Below are positions 48,531 to 57,861 of a DNA stretch of 64,000 nucleotides, one piece after another; position 1 is the first letter of the stretch, and every line of letters starts with the position of its first letter. Made by a program: the position numbers and the translations under genes. Where the stretch lies: NCBI RefSeq assembly GCF_014836775.1, contig NZ_JACSQD010000002.1, positions 180,674 to 244,673 on the forward strand, read 5' to 3'. Source of the stretch: Arthrobacter gallicola. GTDB lineage: Bacteria; Actinomycetota; Actinomycetes; Actinomycetales; Micrococcaceae. Below the pieces are notes generated by a model. It made no database searches. It saw only the letters and a program-made list of their open reading frames with translations, and was not told the DNA's origin.

Positions 48531-49370
48531 ATGAGCACAGAACCATGGACACGCGTCAGCACCCACCCGCACGAACTGGGAGAAGGACTGCGCCGGTCCC
48601 CGGGCGGCGTCCGGTGGGTGGATCTGCTGAAGGGCGAAATGTACGCCTGGACACCAGGCGCCCAGGACTCCCCCGCCTGCACCCACAAGCTTGGTAAGCC
48701 CCTGGGCATGGCCGAGGAGGACGGCACCGGCCGGCTCCTGGCCATCGCCGGAACCGGCGTCGTCCAGCTTCTCGATGACGGTTCCGACGTTCCGCTGGCA
48801 GACACCGGGCTGGATCCGGCACGCTACCGCGTAAACGACGGCGCGCTGGCACCGGACGGTTCCTTCTGGTTCGGCACGATGGTGCACAACGGCTCCGAAC
48901 CGGACGGCGCGCTGTGGCGCTGGGATCCTGCGGACTGCGGTATCGCCAAGGTACTGGCCGGCATCGACATCCCCAACGGACCGGTTTTCCTGCCTGGCGG
49001 GCAGGAAATGCTCATCGCGGATTCGGCAGCAGGCCGGATTCTCCGCTCCACCCTGGCAGATCCGGCGGACACCGTGCCCTTCGCGCAAACCGCCGGCGGG
49101 TCCCCTGACGGAATGCACGTTGACGGCCGGGGAAGAATCTGGAACGCGGTGTGGGGAGCTGCCCGCCTGGACGTCTACGCTCCCGACGCCACGCTCCTGG
49201 CGGCGTTACCGCTGCCGGTTGGTCAGCCCACCAGCGTTCTCCTCACGGATGAACCGGATCCCTGGATCCTGGTCACCAGCGCGGCCACGGGCCTTTCCGA
49301 TCCTGGTCCCTTCGACGGGTTCACGATCGCTGCCCCCTTCTCACGGGTGGCTGCCGGGTTGAACCGCTAG
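48531..49370 (+). CDS. SMP-30/gluconolactonase-like beta-propeller protein
   Basis: A 279-aa six-bladed beta-propeller. The segments HELGEGLRRSP, YRVNDGALAPDGSFWFGTM and GSPDGMHVDGRGRIWNAVWG are the SMP-30/LRE family metal-binding and lactone-hydrolase motifs, with Asn and Asp at the expected metal sites. Family members hydrolyse gluconolactone or related sugar lactones. It stands alone; sugar substrate unassigned. Confidence 0.85.
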   Translation: MSTEPWTRVSTHPHELGEGLRRSPGGVRWVDLLKGEMYAWTPGAQDSPACTHKLGKPLGMAEEDGTGRLLAIAGTGVVQLLDDGSDVPLADTGLDPARYRVNDGALAPDGSFWFGTMVHNGSEPDGALWRWDPADCGIAKVLAGIDIPNGPVFLPGGQEMLIADSAAGRILRSTLADPADTVPFAQTAGGSPDGMHVDGRGRIWNAVWGAARLDVYAPDATLLAALPLPVGQPTSVLLTDEPDPWILVTSAATGLSDPGPFDGFTIAAPFSRVAAGLNR

Positions 49371-49464
49371 CACCGCTCCGGCGCTGCCGGTTGCTGCCGG
49401 GCGCGGCCCGGGCTGCCTGGCGCGGCCGCGGCCCGGACGTGGGACGGCTAGCCATCCACGAAAC

Positions 49465-50700
49465 TTACCCGTCCACGAAGCGGTGGCGTCCGGCCAGGCC
49501 GCCCATGACGGCAGCCGCGGCACCAATCAGCAGGAACATCAGCGCTGCCGGAGTGAAGGAGCCGGTGGAGGTGTGCAGGACGCCGACCAGCAGGGTCCCG
49601 GAGGATCCCACCCCGTAACCCACGCACTGCATCATGCCGGAGACCCGCGCCGCGGTTCCGGAGTTCCGGGTGCGCAGCACGATCAGAGTCAGCGCGAGCG
49701 CGGTCAGGCTGCCCTGCCCGACGCCGAGGAGCACAGCCCATAGCCACACCAATTCCAGCGGGCCGAGGATCACGAGGGCGAATCCGGCGCCGGTCAGCAG
49801 GGCAATCGCGGCATTCAGCCAGCCCTGGCTGCGCAGCCGCGCCGCCAGCGGCGGTGCGAGAAAAGATCCCAGGACCTGCACCACGATTGAACCTGCCACG
49901 ATGTAGCCGGCGGTGCCGCCGTCGATCCCCCGGTCCCGCAGAACCGGTGCCAGCCAGGCGAAAACACTGAAGGACATCATCGCCTGCAGTGCCATAAAGG
50001 CGGTGATCTGCCAGGCCAGGGGTGAAGCCCAGACGGACGGGCCGGAAGCGGTCTGCCGGCCGCCGCGGGCGGGCCGGCGCCGCAGGGCCAGCGGGGCGAA
50101 AAGCAGCAGGACGACGGCGGCCGGCAGCGCCCAGAAACCCAGTGCCGCCTGCCAGGAGCCGGTGGCTTCCAGCAGCGGGTGCGTGAGTCCGGCACCGAGC
50201 GCGGCAGCGGCGCAGATCGCGCCGGTGTACAGCCCGCTCATCAGTCCCAGCCGATGCTGGAAGTCACGTTTAACGAGGGTGGGCAGCAGGACGTTGACGA
50301 CGCCGATGCCTGCGCCCGCCGCGATGGTTCCGGCCACCATCGCGGGGAAGTCGCCGAGTCCGCGGACGGCGAGTCCCGCCGTCAGCACTGCCATCGCAGC
50401 CAGGATGGTCCGCTCGGTTCCGAACCGCCGGGCCAGCGGCGGTGCTGCCGGCGCAGCGAGCCCGAGCATCAGTACCGGACCGGTGGTCAGGACGGTGATC
50501 AGACCGGCCGGGATCCCGGATGCTGCCGTGATTTCCGGCAGGATCGCGGAGAAGCTGGAAAAGACCGTGCGCAGGTTCAGCCCGATCAGTACGATGCAGA
50601 TGCCGAGCAGCAGCAATCCGCGCCCGCTCGGGCCCCCGCCCGCTGTGTCTTCCGCCCGGTGGGGTGCGGGTGCCTCAATGACGGCGGGGGTGTTGCCCAT
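49465..50700 (-). CDS. CynX/NimT-family MFS transporter
   Basis: About 411 aa, 12 TM helices. ICIVLIGLNLRTVFSSFSAILPEI in TM1 and LPTLVKRDFQHRLGLMSGLYTG are signatures of the CynX/NimT (cyanate or nitroimidazole) MFS group. ATG at 50700 has GGAGAGGA about 11 bases upstream; the frame extends 17 codons further. Substrate unknown. Confidence 0.83.
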   Translation of the reverse strand: MGNTPAVIEAPAPHRAEDTAGGGPSGRGLLLLGICIVLIGLNLRTVFSSFSAILPEITAASGIPAGLITVLTTGPVLMLGLAAPAAPPLARRFGTERTILAAMAVLTAGLAVRGLGDFPAMVAGTIAAGAGIGVVNVLLPTLVKRDFQHRLGLMSGLYTGAICAAAALGAGLTHPLLEATGSWQAALGFWALPAAVVLLLFAPLALRRRPARGGRQTASGPSVWASPLAWQITAFMALQAMMSFSVFAWLAPVLRDRGIDGGTAGYIVAGSIVVQVLGSFLAPPLAARLRSQGWLNAAIALLTGAGFALVILGPLELVWLWAVLLGVGQGSLTALALTLIVLRTRNSGTAARVSGMMQCVGYGVGSSGTLLVGVLHTSTGSFTPAALMFLLIGAAAAVMGGLAGRHRFVDG

Positions 50701-50920
50701 TGCTTCGGTGTCCTCTCCAGAAGCCCACAGGGCTCCTCTGTCCGGCTCCACGGTAAGAGGAACCCGGCCGACGAACCAAAACAGGCAGACGCCGGAGGCG
50801 CCGTCATATAACGGCGACCGCGGGATTTATGACGGAACCCGCGTCCAAAACCGTCATGCAGCGCCTCGTTGCCGCAGACATTTGGGCAGGACCCCGGGCG
50901 TTACCTACAGTGATCCCACC

Positions 50921-51030
50921 AACCATCAAGAGCGGCCGAGAGATCTGGCTTGTTGACGCCGCAGCAACCATCTTGCTGCCCTCCCCCGGGGCGGGCAGCG
51001 GGAACGGTGCTACCGCCAGAACCGATGGAG
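50921..51030 (+). ncRNA. S-box SAM riboswitch upstream of the metY-like gene
   Basis: The sequence ATCAAGAGCGGCCGAGAGAT, followed by CTGGC, a short connection and GCAGCAACC, then GGTGCTACCGCCAG and a GATGG closing P1 (CCATC 50923-50927 pairs with GATGG 51024-51028), matches the SAM-I/S-box consensus. The GCAACC and GGTGCTA core are the strongest clues. It would switch off the downstream methionine/cysteine genes when SAM is high. Some actinobacterial SAM riboswitches are of the SAM-IV class and cannot be excluded here. Confidence 0.7.
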
Positions 51031-51133
51031 ACGCATCAGCGAACCCACCTGCGGCCCCGGCGTGTTCTCAGCCCCGGATACCGCTGGTTCCGGAAACCCT
51101 GATGCACTCCCTCGCAGGACCGAGGAGAGGCAC

Positions 51134-51187
51134 ATGACACTTCACGCCCAAGCCGTTACAGCCAGCGAAGCGGCGGCCCTTCCATGA
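51134..51187 (+). CDS. 17-aa leader ORF translationally coupled to metY-like gene
   Basis: MTLHAQAVTASEAAALP starts at ATG 51134 with GGAGAGG nearby, and its TGA overlaps the ATG of the sulfhydrylase gene (ATGA). The sulfhydrylase itself has no Shine-Dalgarno sequence, so its translation very likely depends on ribosomes reading this leader. No methionine enrichment is seen, so it is a coupling device rather than an attenuation peptide. Confidence 0.6.
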   Translation: MTLHAQAVTASEAAALP

Positions 51188-52536
51188 GCACCGGCGACGG
51201 CGGCTGCACAGCCACCTCCCTGATCCATGCCGGCTACGAACCCCAGGACCCGTACCGGCCCGTGGCCGTCCCTATCTACCAGACGGCCGCATACGAATTC
51301 CGCGACTACGCCTCCGCCCGAAGCATGTTTGCGCTGAAGGAACCGGGTTTCACCTATACCCGGACCGGCAACCCGACGGTGGCCGTGCTTGAGCAGCGAA
51401 TCGCAGCGCTCGACGGCGGTGTGGCTGCGCTGGCCACGGCCACCGGACAGGCCGCAGTGGCCGTCGCCCTGTTAACCCTGGTGCGCGGCGGTGAGCACAT
51501 TGTCGCCTCCTCGAAACTTTACGGGGGAACGGTGGACCTGCTCACCGACACCTTTGACGACTTTGGGATCGAAGTCAGCTTCGCCGATCCGGCCGACGTC
51601 GGCGCCTGGGCGGCAGCGGTGCGCCCGCGGACCCGGGCCTTCCTGACCGAGTCCATCGGCAACCCGCTCGCCACGCTGCAGGATCTTCCGGCGATTGCCG
51701 CGGTGGCGCACGGAGCCGGCGTCCCGCTGGTGGTGGACAACACCCTGGCCACCCCGGTGCTGTACCGGCCGCTGGACCATGGAGCCGACGTCGTCGTTTA
51801 TTCGGCCACCAAGTTCCTGGGCGGGCACGGGACCACCCTTGCCGGCGCCGTCGTCGACGGCGGACGCTTCGACTTCTCTGCCTATCCGGATAAATGGCCG
51901 CAGCTCACCAAACCCAAGCGCCGCTACGGCGGTGAGGTCCTGTGGGAACGCCACGGGCACGGCGCGTACCTGGCTCTGGCGCGCAGTAAGTATCTGCACG
52001 ATCTGGGTCCCTCCCTGGCGCCGTCCAGTGCCGTGCAGATTCTTCAAGGTCTGGAAACCCTGGATGTCCGGATAGCCCAGCACGGCCAGAACACCCGTGA
52101 GGTGGTCCGGTTCCTGACCAGCCATCCGGCCGTCGCTGCGGTGCACCACCCGTCAGTGCCGGATCACCCGCAGGCCGGGCTGGCGGTCCGGGACTTCCCG
52201 CGCGGGGCCGGAAGCGTCTTCTCCTTCGACCTCGCTGCGGATTCCGGCCAGGTGGGTCCGTTTATCGACCGGCTGCGGCTCTTCAAGCTGGTGGCCAATG
52301 TCGGCGACACCCGCTCGCTGGTGGCGCATCCGGCGGCTATGACACACTGCCGGCTCAGCCGGGAGCAGCGTGCTGCCGCCGGCATTGGCGAGACCACCAT
52401 CAGGCTCTCGGTGGGGGTCGAAGCCGCGGCGGACCTCGTCGCCGATCTGGCCCAGGCACTCGAGCCGCTGGCTGGGGCTGCTCCCTTGACGGCAGGAACG
52501 CCTGCCGCCGTGATTTCTGCCGGATCGGAGGCCTGA
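51184..52536 (+). CDS. metY: O-acetylhomoserine/O-acetylserine sulfhydrylase-like enzyme
   Basis: A 450-aa Cys/Met-metabolism PLP enzyme. PIYQTAAYEFRDY, YTRTGNPTVAVLEQRIAALDGG and YSATKFLGGHGTTLAG (PLP lysine) are conserved, and the long C-terminal part (SNVGDTRSLVAHPAAMTHCRL type) marks the MetY/Cys-Met group. It probably makes homocysteine (or cysteine) from O-acetylhomoserine and sulfide. First structural gene behind the SAM riboswitch, one base ahead of the second PLP enzyme. Confidence 0.88.
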   Translation: MSTGDGGCTATSLIHAGYEPQDPYRPVAVPIYQTAAYEFRDYASARSMFALKEPGFTYTRTGNPTVAVLEQRIAALDGGVAALATATGQAAVAVALLTLVRGGEHIVASSKLYGGTVDLLTDTFDDFGIEVSFADPADVGAWAAAVRPRTRAFLTESIGNPLATLQDLPAIAAVAHGAGVPLVVDNTLATPVLYRPLDHGADVVVYSATKFLGGHGTTLAGAVVDGGRFDFSAYPDKWPQLTKPKRRYGGEVLWERHGHGAYLALARSKYLHDLGPSLAPSSAVQILQGLETLDVRIAQHGQNTREVVRFLTSHPAVAAVHHPSVPDHPQAGLAVRDFPRGAGSVFSFDLAADSGQVGPFIDRLRLFKLVANVGDTRSLVAHPAAMTHCRLSREQRAAAGIGETTIRLSVGVEAAADLVADLAQALEPLAGAAPLTAGTPAAVISAGSEA

Positions 52537-52537
52537 A

Positions 52538-53743
52538 ATGGCACAGTACGCAGGGTTTAATACCACCGCCATCCACGCCGGGCAGGAACCGGATCCCTTG
52601 ACCGGAGCTGTGATCCCGCCGATCTACCAGACCTCCACCTTTGTGCAGGACGGGATCAATGTGCTGCGTGCCGGGCATGAGTACAGCCGCGGATCCAACC
52701 CCACCCGCAACGGTTTTGAAACCCAGCTGGCCGCATTGGAACGCGGAACGGCGGCCTTCGCTTTCGCCTCCGGTCTGGCGGCCGAGGACGCGCTGCTCCG
52801 GGCGGTGCTGCGGCCCGGCGACCACGTGGTGCTGGGCGGAGACGGCTACGGCGGCACCAACCGGCTGATCAACGGACTGCTGGGTCCCTGGGGTGTGGCA
52901 AACACGGCGGTGGACATCACCGATCTGGCAGCGGTCGCAGCCGCGGTCCGGCCCGGAAACACCGCGGTTCTGTGGGTGGAAACGCCGTCAAATCCGCTGC
53001 TTGGCATCGCGGATCTGGCCGGCTGGGCGAAGGTGGCGCACGCGGCCGGGGCCCTGCTGGTGGTAGACAACACCTTCGCTTCGCCCTATCTGCAGCGGCC
53101 GCTGGACTGGGGTGCGGACGTGGTGGTGCACTCCACGACGAAGTACATTGGCGGGCACTCGGATGTCCTGGGCGGAGCAGTGGTGGTGGCGGACCGCTCC
53201 TTCCGCGGCCGGGAGCTGGCCGAGACCGTGGGCTACCAGCAGTTCGCCGGCGGCGCCGTCGCCGGCCCCCAGGACTGTTACCTGGCCGCCCGCGGCCTGA
53301 AGACCCTGGGGCTGCGGATGGAGCGGCACACTTCCAATGCGCAGAGTCTCGCCGAATGGCTCCAGGACCAGCCCGGCGTCGCCGAGGTCCTGTATCCGGG
53401 GCTGCCCGGGCATCCGGGGCATGCCCTGGCGGCGCGTCAGATGACAGGCTTCGGAGGGATCGTTTCGGTTCGCTTCGACGGCGGTGCGCCGGCCGCCCGG
53501 GCCTTCGCCGAGTCCACCCGGCTGTTCGCACTGTCGGTGAGTTTGGGCGGGGTGGAATCCCTGATCTGTTACTGCTCGGAGATGACGCATGCCTCGGTGC
53601 GCGGCACAGAGCTTGCCGTGCCCGTCGACCTGGTCCGGCTGTCGGTGGGGGTGGAGGACCTGGCGGACCTGCAGGAGGATTTGGCCGGCGCGCTGGAGCG
53701 GACACATGAACGCTTCGCAGATGCCGTGGTGCTCAACAGGTGA
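52538..53743 (+). CDS. Cystathionine gamma-synthase-like trans-sulfuration enzyme
   Basis: A 401-aa Cys/Met-metabolism PLP enzyme. YSRGSNPTRNGFETQLAALE and HSTTKYIGGHSDVLGG (PLP lysine) identify it, and the CEMTHASV ending fits a gamma-synthase/lyase. It probably joins cysteine to O-acetyl- or O-succinyl-homoserine, or cleaves cystathionine; substrate preference needs biochemistry. GGAGG lies before the ATG, and it is in the same operon as the metY-like gene. Confidence 0.88.
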   Translation: MAQYAGFNTTAIHAGQEPDPLTGAVIPPIYQTSTFVQDGINVLRAGHEYSRGSNPTRNGFETQLAALERGTAAFAFASGLAAEDALLRAVLRPGDHVVLGGDGYGGTNRLINGLLGPWGVANTAVDITDLAAVAAAVRPGNTAVLWVETPSNPLLGIADLAGWAKVAHAAGALLVVDNTFASPYLQRPLDWGADVVVHSTTKYIGGHSDVLGGAVVVADRSFRGRELAETVGYQQFAGGAVAGPQDCYLAARGLKTLGLRMERHTSNAQSLAEWLQDQPGVAEVLYPGLPGHPGHALAARQMTGFGGIVSVRFDGGAPAARAFAESTRLFALSVSLGGVESLICYCSEMTHASVRGTELAVPVDLVRLSVGVEDLADLQEDLAGALERTHERFADAVVLNR

Positions 53744-53785
53744 TTTGAGCCGCCCAGGGGTACGCTCGGGCTGCCGGATGCCCCG

Positions 53786-53830
53786 TGTGATGGACCGAAC
53801 CCCGGAGTCTCCGGGGTTCGGCCCATCACA
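53786..53830. terminator. Bidirectional terminator in sulfur-locus gap
   Basis: A near-perfect hairpin (TGTGATGG...CCATCACA outer, CCGAACCCCGGA...TCCGGGGTTCGG inner, 3-nt loop), ending both the plus-strand met operon and the minus-strand MetE-like gene. Confidence 0.85.
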
Positions 53831-53865
53831 GCCGGTTAAGGGGCGGAATGCCCCTGCGGCGCGGG

Positions 53866-55077
53866 TTACTTCCAGAGCCGCCGGGAGGCTATCTCCGCGC
53901 CCTGGCCCAGGGCTTGAAGCTTGGCGGCGGCGATCTGCGGGTGCACGCGCCCGCCCAGGCCGCAGTCCGTGGAGGCGATGACGGCTTCCCGGCCCACCAG
54001 GCCGGCGAACCGTTCGATCCGGTCCGCCACCAGTTCGGGATGTTCCACCACGTTGGTGGCGTGCGAAACGACGCCGGGGATAATCACCTTTCCCTCCGGC
54101 AGTTTGGTGTCCTCCCAGACGCGCCATTCATGCTCGTGCCGGACGTTCGCGGCCTCGAACGAGTAGGCGCCGGCGTTGATCTGCAGCACCGCGCCGATGA
54201 TGTCCTGAAAGGGGATATCGGTGGTGTGCGGTCCGTGCCAGGAGCCCCAGCAGACGTGCAGCCGGATCTGCTCCTGGGGCAGGTCCCGCAGCGCCCAGTT
54301 GGTGGCCTCGACGCGCAGCTGGATGAACTTGAGGTAATCCTCCAAGGACGGTTCCGGATTGATCTGGTCCCAGCTCTCAGCCAGCGACGGGTCATCCAGC
54401 TGAACGGTCAGGCCTGCCTCGATGATCGCCTTGTACTCCTCCCGCATGGCGTCGGCGCTGGCGTACAGCAGTTCCTCGTCACTGGCGTAATACTCGTTGG
54501 CAATCCGCGCACAGGAGCCCGGGGAGAGCGATGCGACGAATCCTTCCGTCAGCCCCGCGGCATCCAGTCCTTTCTTCAGGTTGGTGATATCGGAGGCGAC
54601 CAGCTCATGCCCGGTGTACGTCAACGGACCGGCGACCTTGGGCTGTTTGACCGGCTTCCGGTTCGCCAGGATGCCCGAGGAAGGATCGGTGTACGCATCA
54701 TTGAACGCGACCCGGTCGCGGCGGTCGGTGAACGAGGTCAGCACGATGCTGCCCGGGGAAGAGCGGCGGGCCTGGTTATCCGCCCAGCGGTCCACGTCCG
54801 TGGCTTCCAGGCCGCCAAGCCGGGCAAACGAGTAGTTCCACCAGGCGCCGTAGTCCACCGAGGACGACATCGTGTGCCCGTACTCGCCGTCGTTGGCAAT
54901 GTCCACGCCGAGATTCTTCTGGCGCTGAACGACGTCGATCACGGACGTCTCAAGCAGGCCGAGGAACTCCTCCGTGATGCCCTCGGCTTCCTTCTTCTCA
55001 TTCGCCGCGAGCAGTTCCGGGGTGCGGGGCAGGGAACCGGCGTGGGTGACGCGGATCCGGCCGGTGTTCAGGGGCAT
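53866..55077 (-). CDS. MetE C-terminal-domain-like methyltransferase
   Basis: A 403-aa protein of the cobalamin-independent methionine synthase (MetE catalytic domain) family, without the N-terminal half. Zinc ligands appear as HVCWGSWHG and STDCGLGG; the front THAGSLPRT is also typical. The short single-domain forms include UROD-type and other thiol methyltransferases, so it might methylate homocysteine or another thiol. Its ATG sits inside the GNAT gene's 3' end, so the two are coupled. Last gene of the (-) operon. Confidence 0.82.
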   Translation of the reverse strand: MPLNTGRIRVTHAGSLPRTPELLAANEKKEAEGITEEFLGLLETSVIDVVQRQKNLGVDIANDGEYGHTMSSSVDYGAWWNYSFARLGGLEATDVDRWADNQARRSSPGSIVLTSFTDRRDRVAFNDAYTDPSSGILANRKPVKQPKVAGPLTYTGHELVASDITNLKKGLDAAGLTEGFVASLSPGSCARIANEYYASDEELLYASADAMREEYKAIIEAGLTVQLDDPSLAESWDQINPEPSLEDYLKFIQLRVEATNWALRDLPQEQIRLHVCWGSWHGPHTTDIPFQDIIGAVLQINAGAYSFEAANVRHEHEWRVWEDTKLPEGKVIIPGVVSHATNVVEHPELVADRIERFAGLVGREAVIASTDCGLGGRVHPQIAAAKLQALGQGAEIASRRLWK

Positions 55078-55664
55078 GGTGAGTAGTCCTTTCCATTGGT
55101 GCTGGCAGCAGCACCGCCGCCGTTGTGAAGAGCAGCGGGCACCGTCCTCTGCCAGGACACATCTGCAGATATTTCCTTAGTGAAAACCAAGTGTTTGATG
55201 ACTTCCGGATCGGCACCGAGGTCGAAACCCGGGCTGTAGCCGGTGGCCAGATAGAGGTTCTTTGCCTCCGGCTGGCGCGGTCCGGTGGTCAGGTAGATCC
55301 GGCGGTAGCCCCGGCGCCCGGCCTCTGCCTCCAGCTCGGCCAGCACCAGGCGGGCGAGGCCGCGGCGCCGGTGGCCGGGATGGGTCCAGATGCGCTTGAA
55401 CTCCGCGGTCTGTTCGTCGTAGCGGCGGAAGGCACCGCCGGCCACGGATTCTCCGCCCTCCTGGATGATCAGCAGCGCGCCGTGCGGGGCGGCGAACTCC
55501 TCCGCCGGGTAACGGAGCATCTCCTGGCTGGCGCCGCCGAAAATGCTGCCGTACCGGTGGTCATATTCCTGGGTGAGCCCCTGAACCAGCGGTTGCACAC
55601 GGGGGTCCTCCAACGGCAGATGGAGCACGGTCAGCTCCGGCCCGGCGGGCGCAGGGAGAGTCAT
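55068..55664 (-). CDS. GNAT-family N-acetyltransferase
   Basis: A 198-aa acetyltransferase with the acetyl-CoA loop HPGHRRRGLARLVLAELEAEAGRRGYRRIYLTTG (about residues 95-130) typical of GNAT. The ATG at 55664 follows AAGGAACG. It is linked by overlap with the MetE-like gene and 12 bp behind the FAD enzyme gene. By analogy with SnaA of the Bacillus ytmI operon it could N-acetylate an S-alkyl cysteine before monooxygenase attack, but that is inference from context. Confidence 0.8.
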   Translation of the reverse strand: MTLPAPAGPELTVLHLPLEDPRVQPLVQGLTQEYDHRYGSIFGGASQEMLRYPAEEFAAPHGALLIIQEGGESVAGGAFRRYDEQTAEFKRIWTHPGHRRRGLARLVLAELEAEAGRRGYRRIYLTTGPRQPEAKNLYLATGYSPGFDLGADPEVIKHLVFTKEISADVSWQRTVPAALHNGGGAAASTNGKDYSPCP

Positions 55665-55679
55665 CAACGTTCCTTTCGT

Positions 55680-57674
55680 TCAGGCCAGGGAGGAGTGGAG
55701 CAGATTGACGGCGGCGCCAAGCCGCGTCCGGGAGAGCTCATCGGCAGCGGCGGACGCCGGGGCTGCCACGTCGGTGAGGATCTGCCGCGCCAGCGCATCG
55801 CTGTCACGGAACGGTGCGGCGTTGCTGTTCGGCCGGGCGAACGCTCCGCCGCCCCAGCCCGACGTCGCAGGTCCGACGGCGTACAGGCCCGGCCGGGTGC
55901 CGCCGTCCGCCCCAACGAGCCGTGCACGGGAGTCCACCAGCAGCTTGCCGGTGCCAGCCGCCGCCGGCCCGGCGCCGGTGTGCTCCTCAGCGCCGAGGCC
56001 GGACTCGTGGAGCGTCCGCAGCAGCGGGTTTGCCGAGCCCGCCACGGCCGGCGGGGGGAGCCGGGCCTCGATAAGCGCCGCCGCGGCCACCGTGTGGCCC
56101 GTCTGCGGGGAGGAGGCCGTGAACAGGCCACGCGCTTCGTCGGTGTCCACCTGCAGCGCGGGGCCGAGGAACCTGAGGTACCCGGCGTCGTGCAGCGCCA
56201 GCATTTCGCGCAGCCGGCTGGCCGGCGGACCGGAATCCACGTAACTGAAGAAACCGTGCCACCAGCCGCTGACCTGCCGGCGGGAGGAAGGCGTGAGCAG
56301 GTCCATGGGAACCAGCCGGCCCAGTTCGAAGTACACCCCCAGCAAGGCCAGGAACAGGCCAAGGGTCTCTGAGTTTGCTCCTCCGTCTCGCAGCCGGAGA
56401 TCCTCGCGGATGTGCGTGGAAACTGCCGCCTGCATATCCCCGGGCCCGGCGAAGGCCATCCCGGCCAGCGGATGATCAAGCTCCTCGAACTCCAGCCGGT
56501 CCGCTGCCCGGGGCACGGCTTGGTTCACCAGGCGGCGCCGCTCGTCGGAATACCAGGGAACGGCGTCGAAACGGGGCACAAAAGCGGACCACGGCAGGGT
56601 CACCCGCCCCGGATGCCCGGTAAAAAGTTCCCGGTAATAGCCGAATGCGGCGTCCTTGGCCAGCAGCGGCCACAGGTGCTGCCGGAAATCCAGGCCGCCG
56701 TGCTGCTCATGCAGCGCGGCGACAGCGCCAGCGGTCAGGTACCGGGGCGGACCGGGCGGGTCGCCGCTCAGCTCAGCACTGATCTTGGAGCGGTACGGAA
56801 CACCCCGGCGGGAGCCCGCCCACAGCACCGGTTCTTTTCCGGAAGGCAGGTAGCGCAGGGCACCGCCGGGCGCCTCGGCAAACCGCCCGCCGCGGCCTTC
56901 CATCAGCAGCACCATCAGGTCCACGAAGGCCAGCCCCATACCGGAAACGATCGCTTCCTGTCCCGGCTGCAGGGCCGAAAAGTCGACGTCGTTGGTGTAG
57001 GCCGGCGGGGTGTGGAAAAGCTTGTGCCGGGCCGCAAAGCCGGCAAAGCGGGTGGAGGCCGGCTCCGGCACCGAGTCCGTGTGACCCACAGCGACTACGA
57101 CGGCGTCGCCCCGCAGCTGTGCCCCCGAGTCCAGCCGCACCAGGTAGCCATTGCCCTCCGCTGTGACCTCCACGGCGTGGTCCCGGTGCACGGTGACCGG
57201 CACCTGCGGGCCCAGCGCCCGGACCGTGCGGCGAAAAAACCATTCCAGGTACATACTCTGCAGCTGGCGGGTCGGGAAGGTCTCCGGGCGCAGGCCGGCC
57301 AGCTGGCGGGCCAGCTCCTCAGTCGGCACCGGAACGTCCGTGATGCTGCCGTCCACCACACCGGCGGCCCATTGAACCAGGCTGGGCCCCGCCACGGCCG
57401 GCCCGGCGCACTCCACCGAGTCATCGGTAAACATGGTGACGTCCGCGGCCCTGGAATTGAGCTTCAGCAGCGGGCTCTGGTCCTGCCGCCAGATCCGGCC
57501 GGAGCCAGGGGCGTGCGGCTCCACGACGTGCACGGCGAGCCGGCCGCTGAAGAGCCCGGCCCGGTTGGCGGCCAGCCGTTCCAGGACCATGGCTGCCCGG
57601 GGGCCGCCGCCAATGAAAATGACTGTCTTCGAGGTGCCGCCGGGCGGCTGGGCCAGCGTGTTGGTGACCGGCAT
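55680..57674 (-). CDS. FAD/NAD(P)-binding oxidoreductase
   Basis: A 664-aa protein with an N-terminal Rossmann motif VIFIGGGPRAAMVLERLAANR (about 17-37) and a second nucleotide-binding segment near 175 (GDAVVVAVGHTDS). The overall layout matches large FAD/NAD(P)-dependent enzymes of the L-ornithine/lysine N-hydroxylase and related groups, though the substrate is unknown. ATG at 57674 has AAAGGAGCG upstream. First gene of the (-) operon, divergent from the ABC importer, suggesting a shared sulfur-related regulation. Confidence 0.75.
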   Translation of the reverse strand: MPVTNTLAQPPGGTSKTVIFIGGGPRAAMVLERLAANRAGLFSGRLAVHVVEPHAPGSGRIWRQDQSPLLKLNSRAADVTMFTDDSVECAGPAVAGPSLVQWAAGVVDGSITDVPVPTEELARQLAGLRPETFPTRQLQSMYLEWFFRRTVRALGPQVPVTVHRDHAVEVTAEGNGYLVRLDSGAQLRGDAVVVAVGHTDSVPEPASTRFAGFAARHKLFHTPPAYTNDVDFSALQPGQEAIVSGMGLAFVDLMVLLMEGRGGRFAEAPGGALRYLPSGKEPVLWAGSRRGVPYRSKISAELSGDPPGPPRYLTAGAVAALHEQHGGLDFRQHLWPLLAKDAAFGYYRELFTGHPGRVTLPWSAFVPRFDAVPWYSDERRRLVNQAVPRAADRLEFEELDHPLAGMAFAGPGDMQAAVSTHIREDLRLRDGGANSETLGLFLALLGVYFELGRLVPMDLLTPSSRRQVSGWWHGFFSYVDSGPPASRLREMLALHDAGYLRFLGPALQVDTDEARGLFTASSPQTGHTVAAAALIEARLPPPAVAGSANPLLRTLHESGLGAEEHTGAGPAAAGTGKLLVDSRARLVGADGGTRPGLYAVGPATSGWGGGAFARPNSNAAPFRDSDALARQILTDVAAPASAAADELSRTRLGAAVNLLHSSLA

Positions 57675-57861
57675 GGCGCTCCTTTCAGGCAGCAGTCGGA
57701 CCTGCATCCCGCTCAGCGTAGAGCCCCCGGCGGGCCGTTGCAGCGCGGCGGTAACCGGCCTTCACGAGCCGAAATATTGCGCAACTCCACGCCATGCAAG
57801 TCCTCCGGCGGGGCCGCGCCGGAGCCAATGCGTCGCCGGTTTACTCTGCACGACGGCGTGC

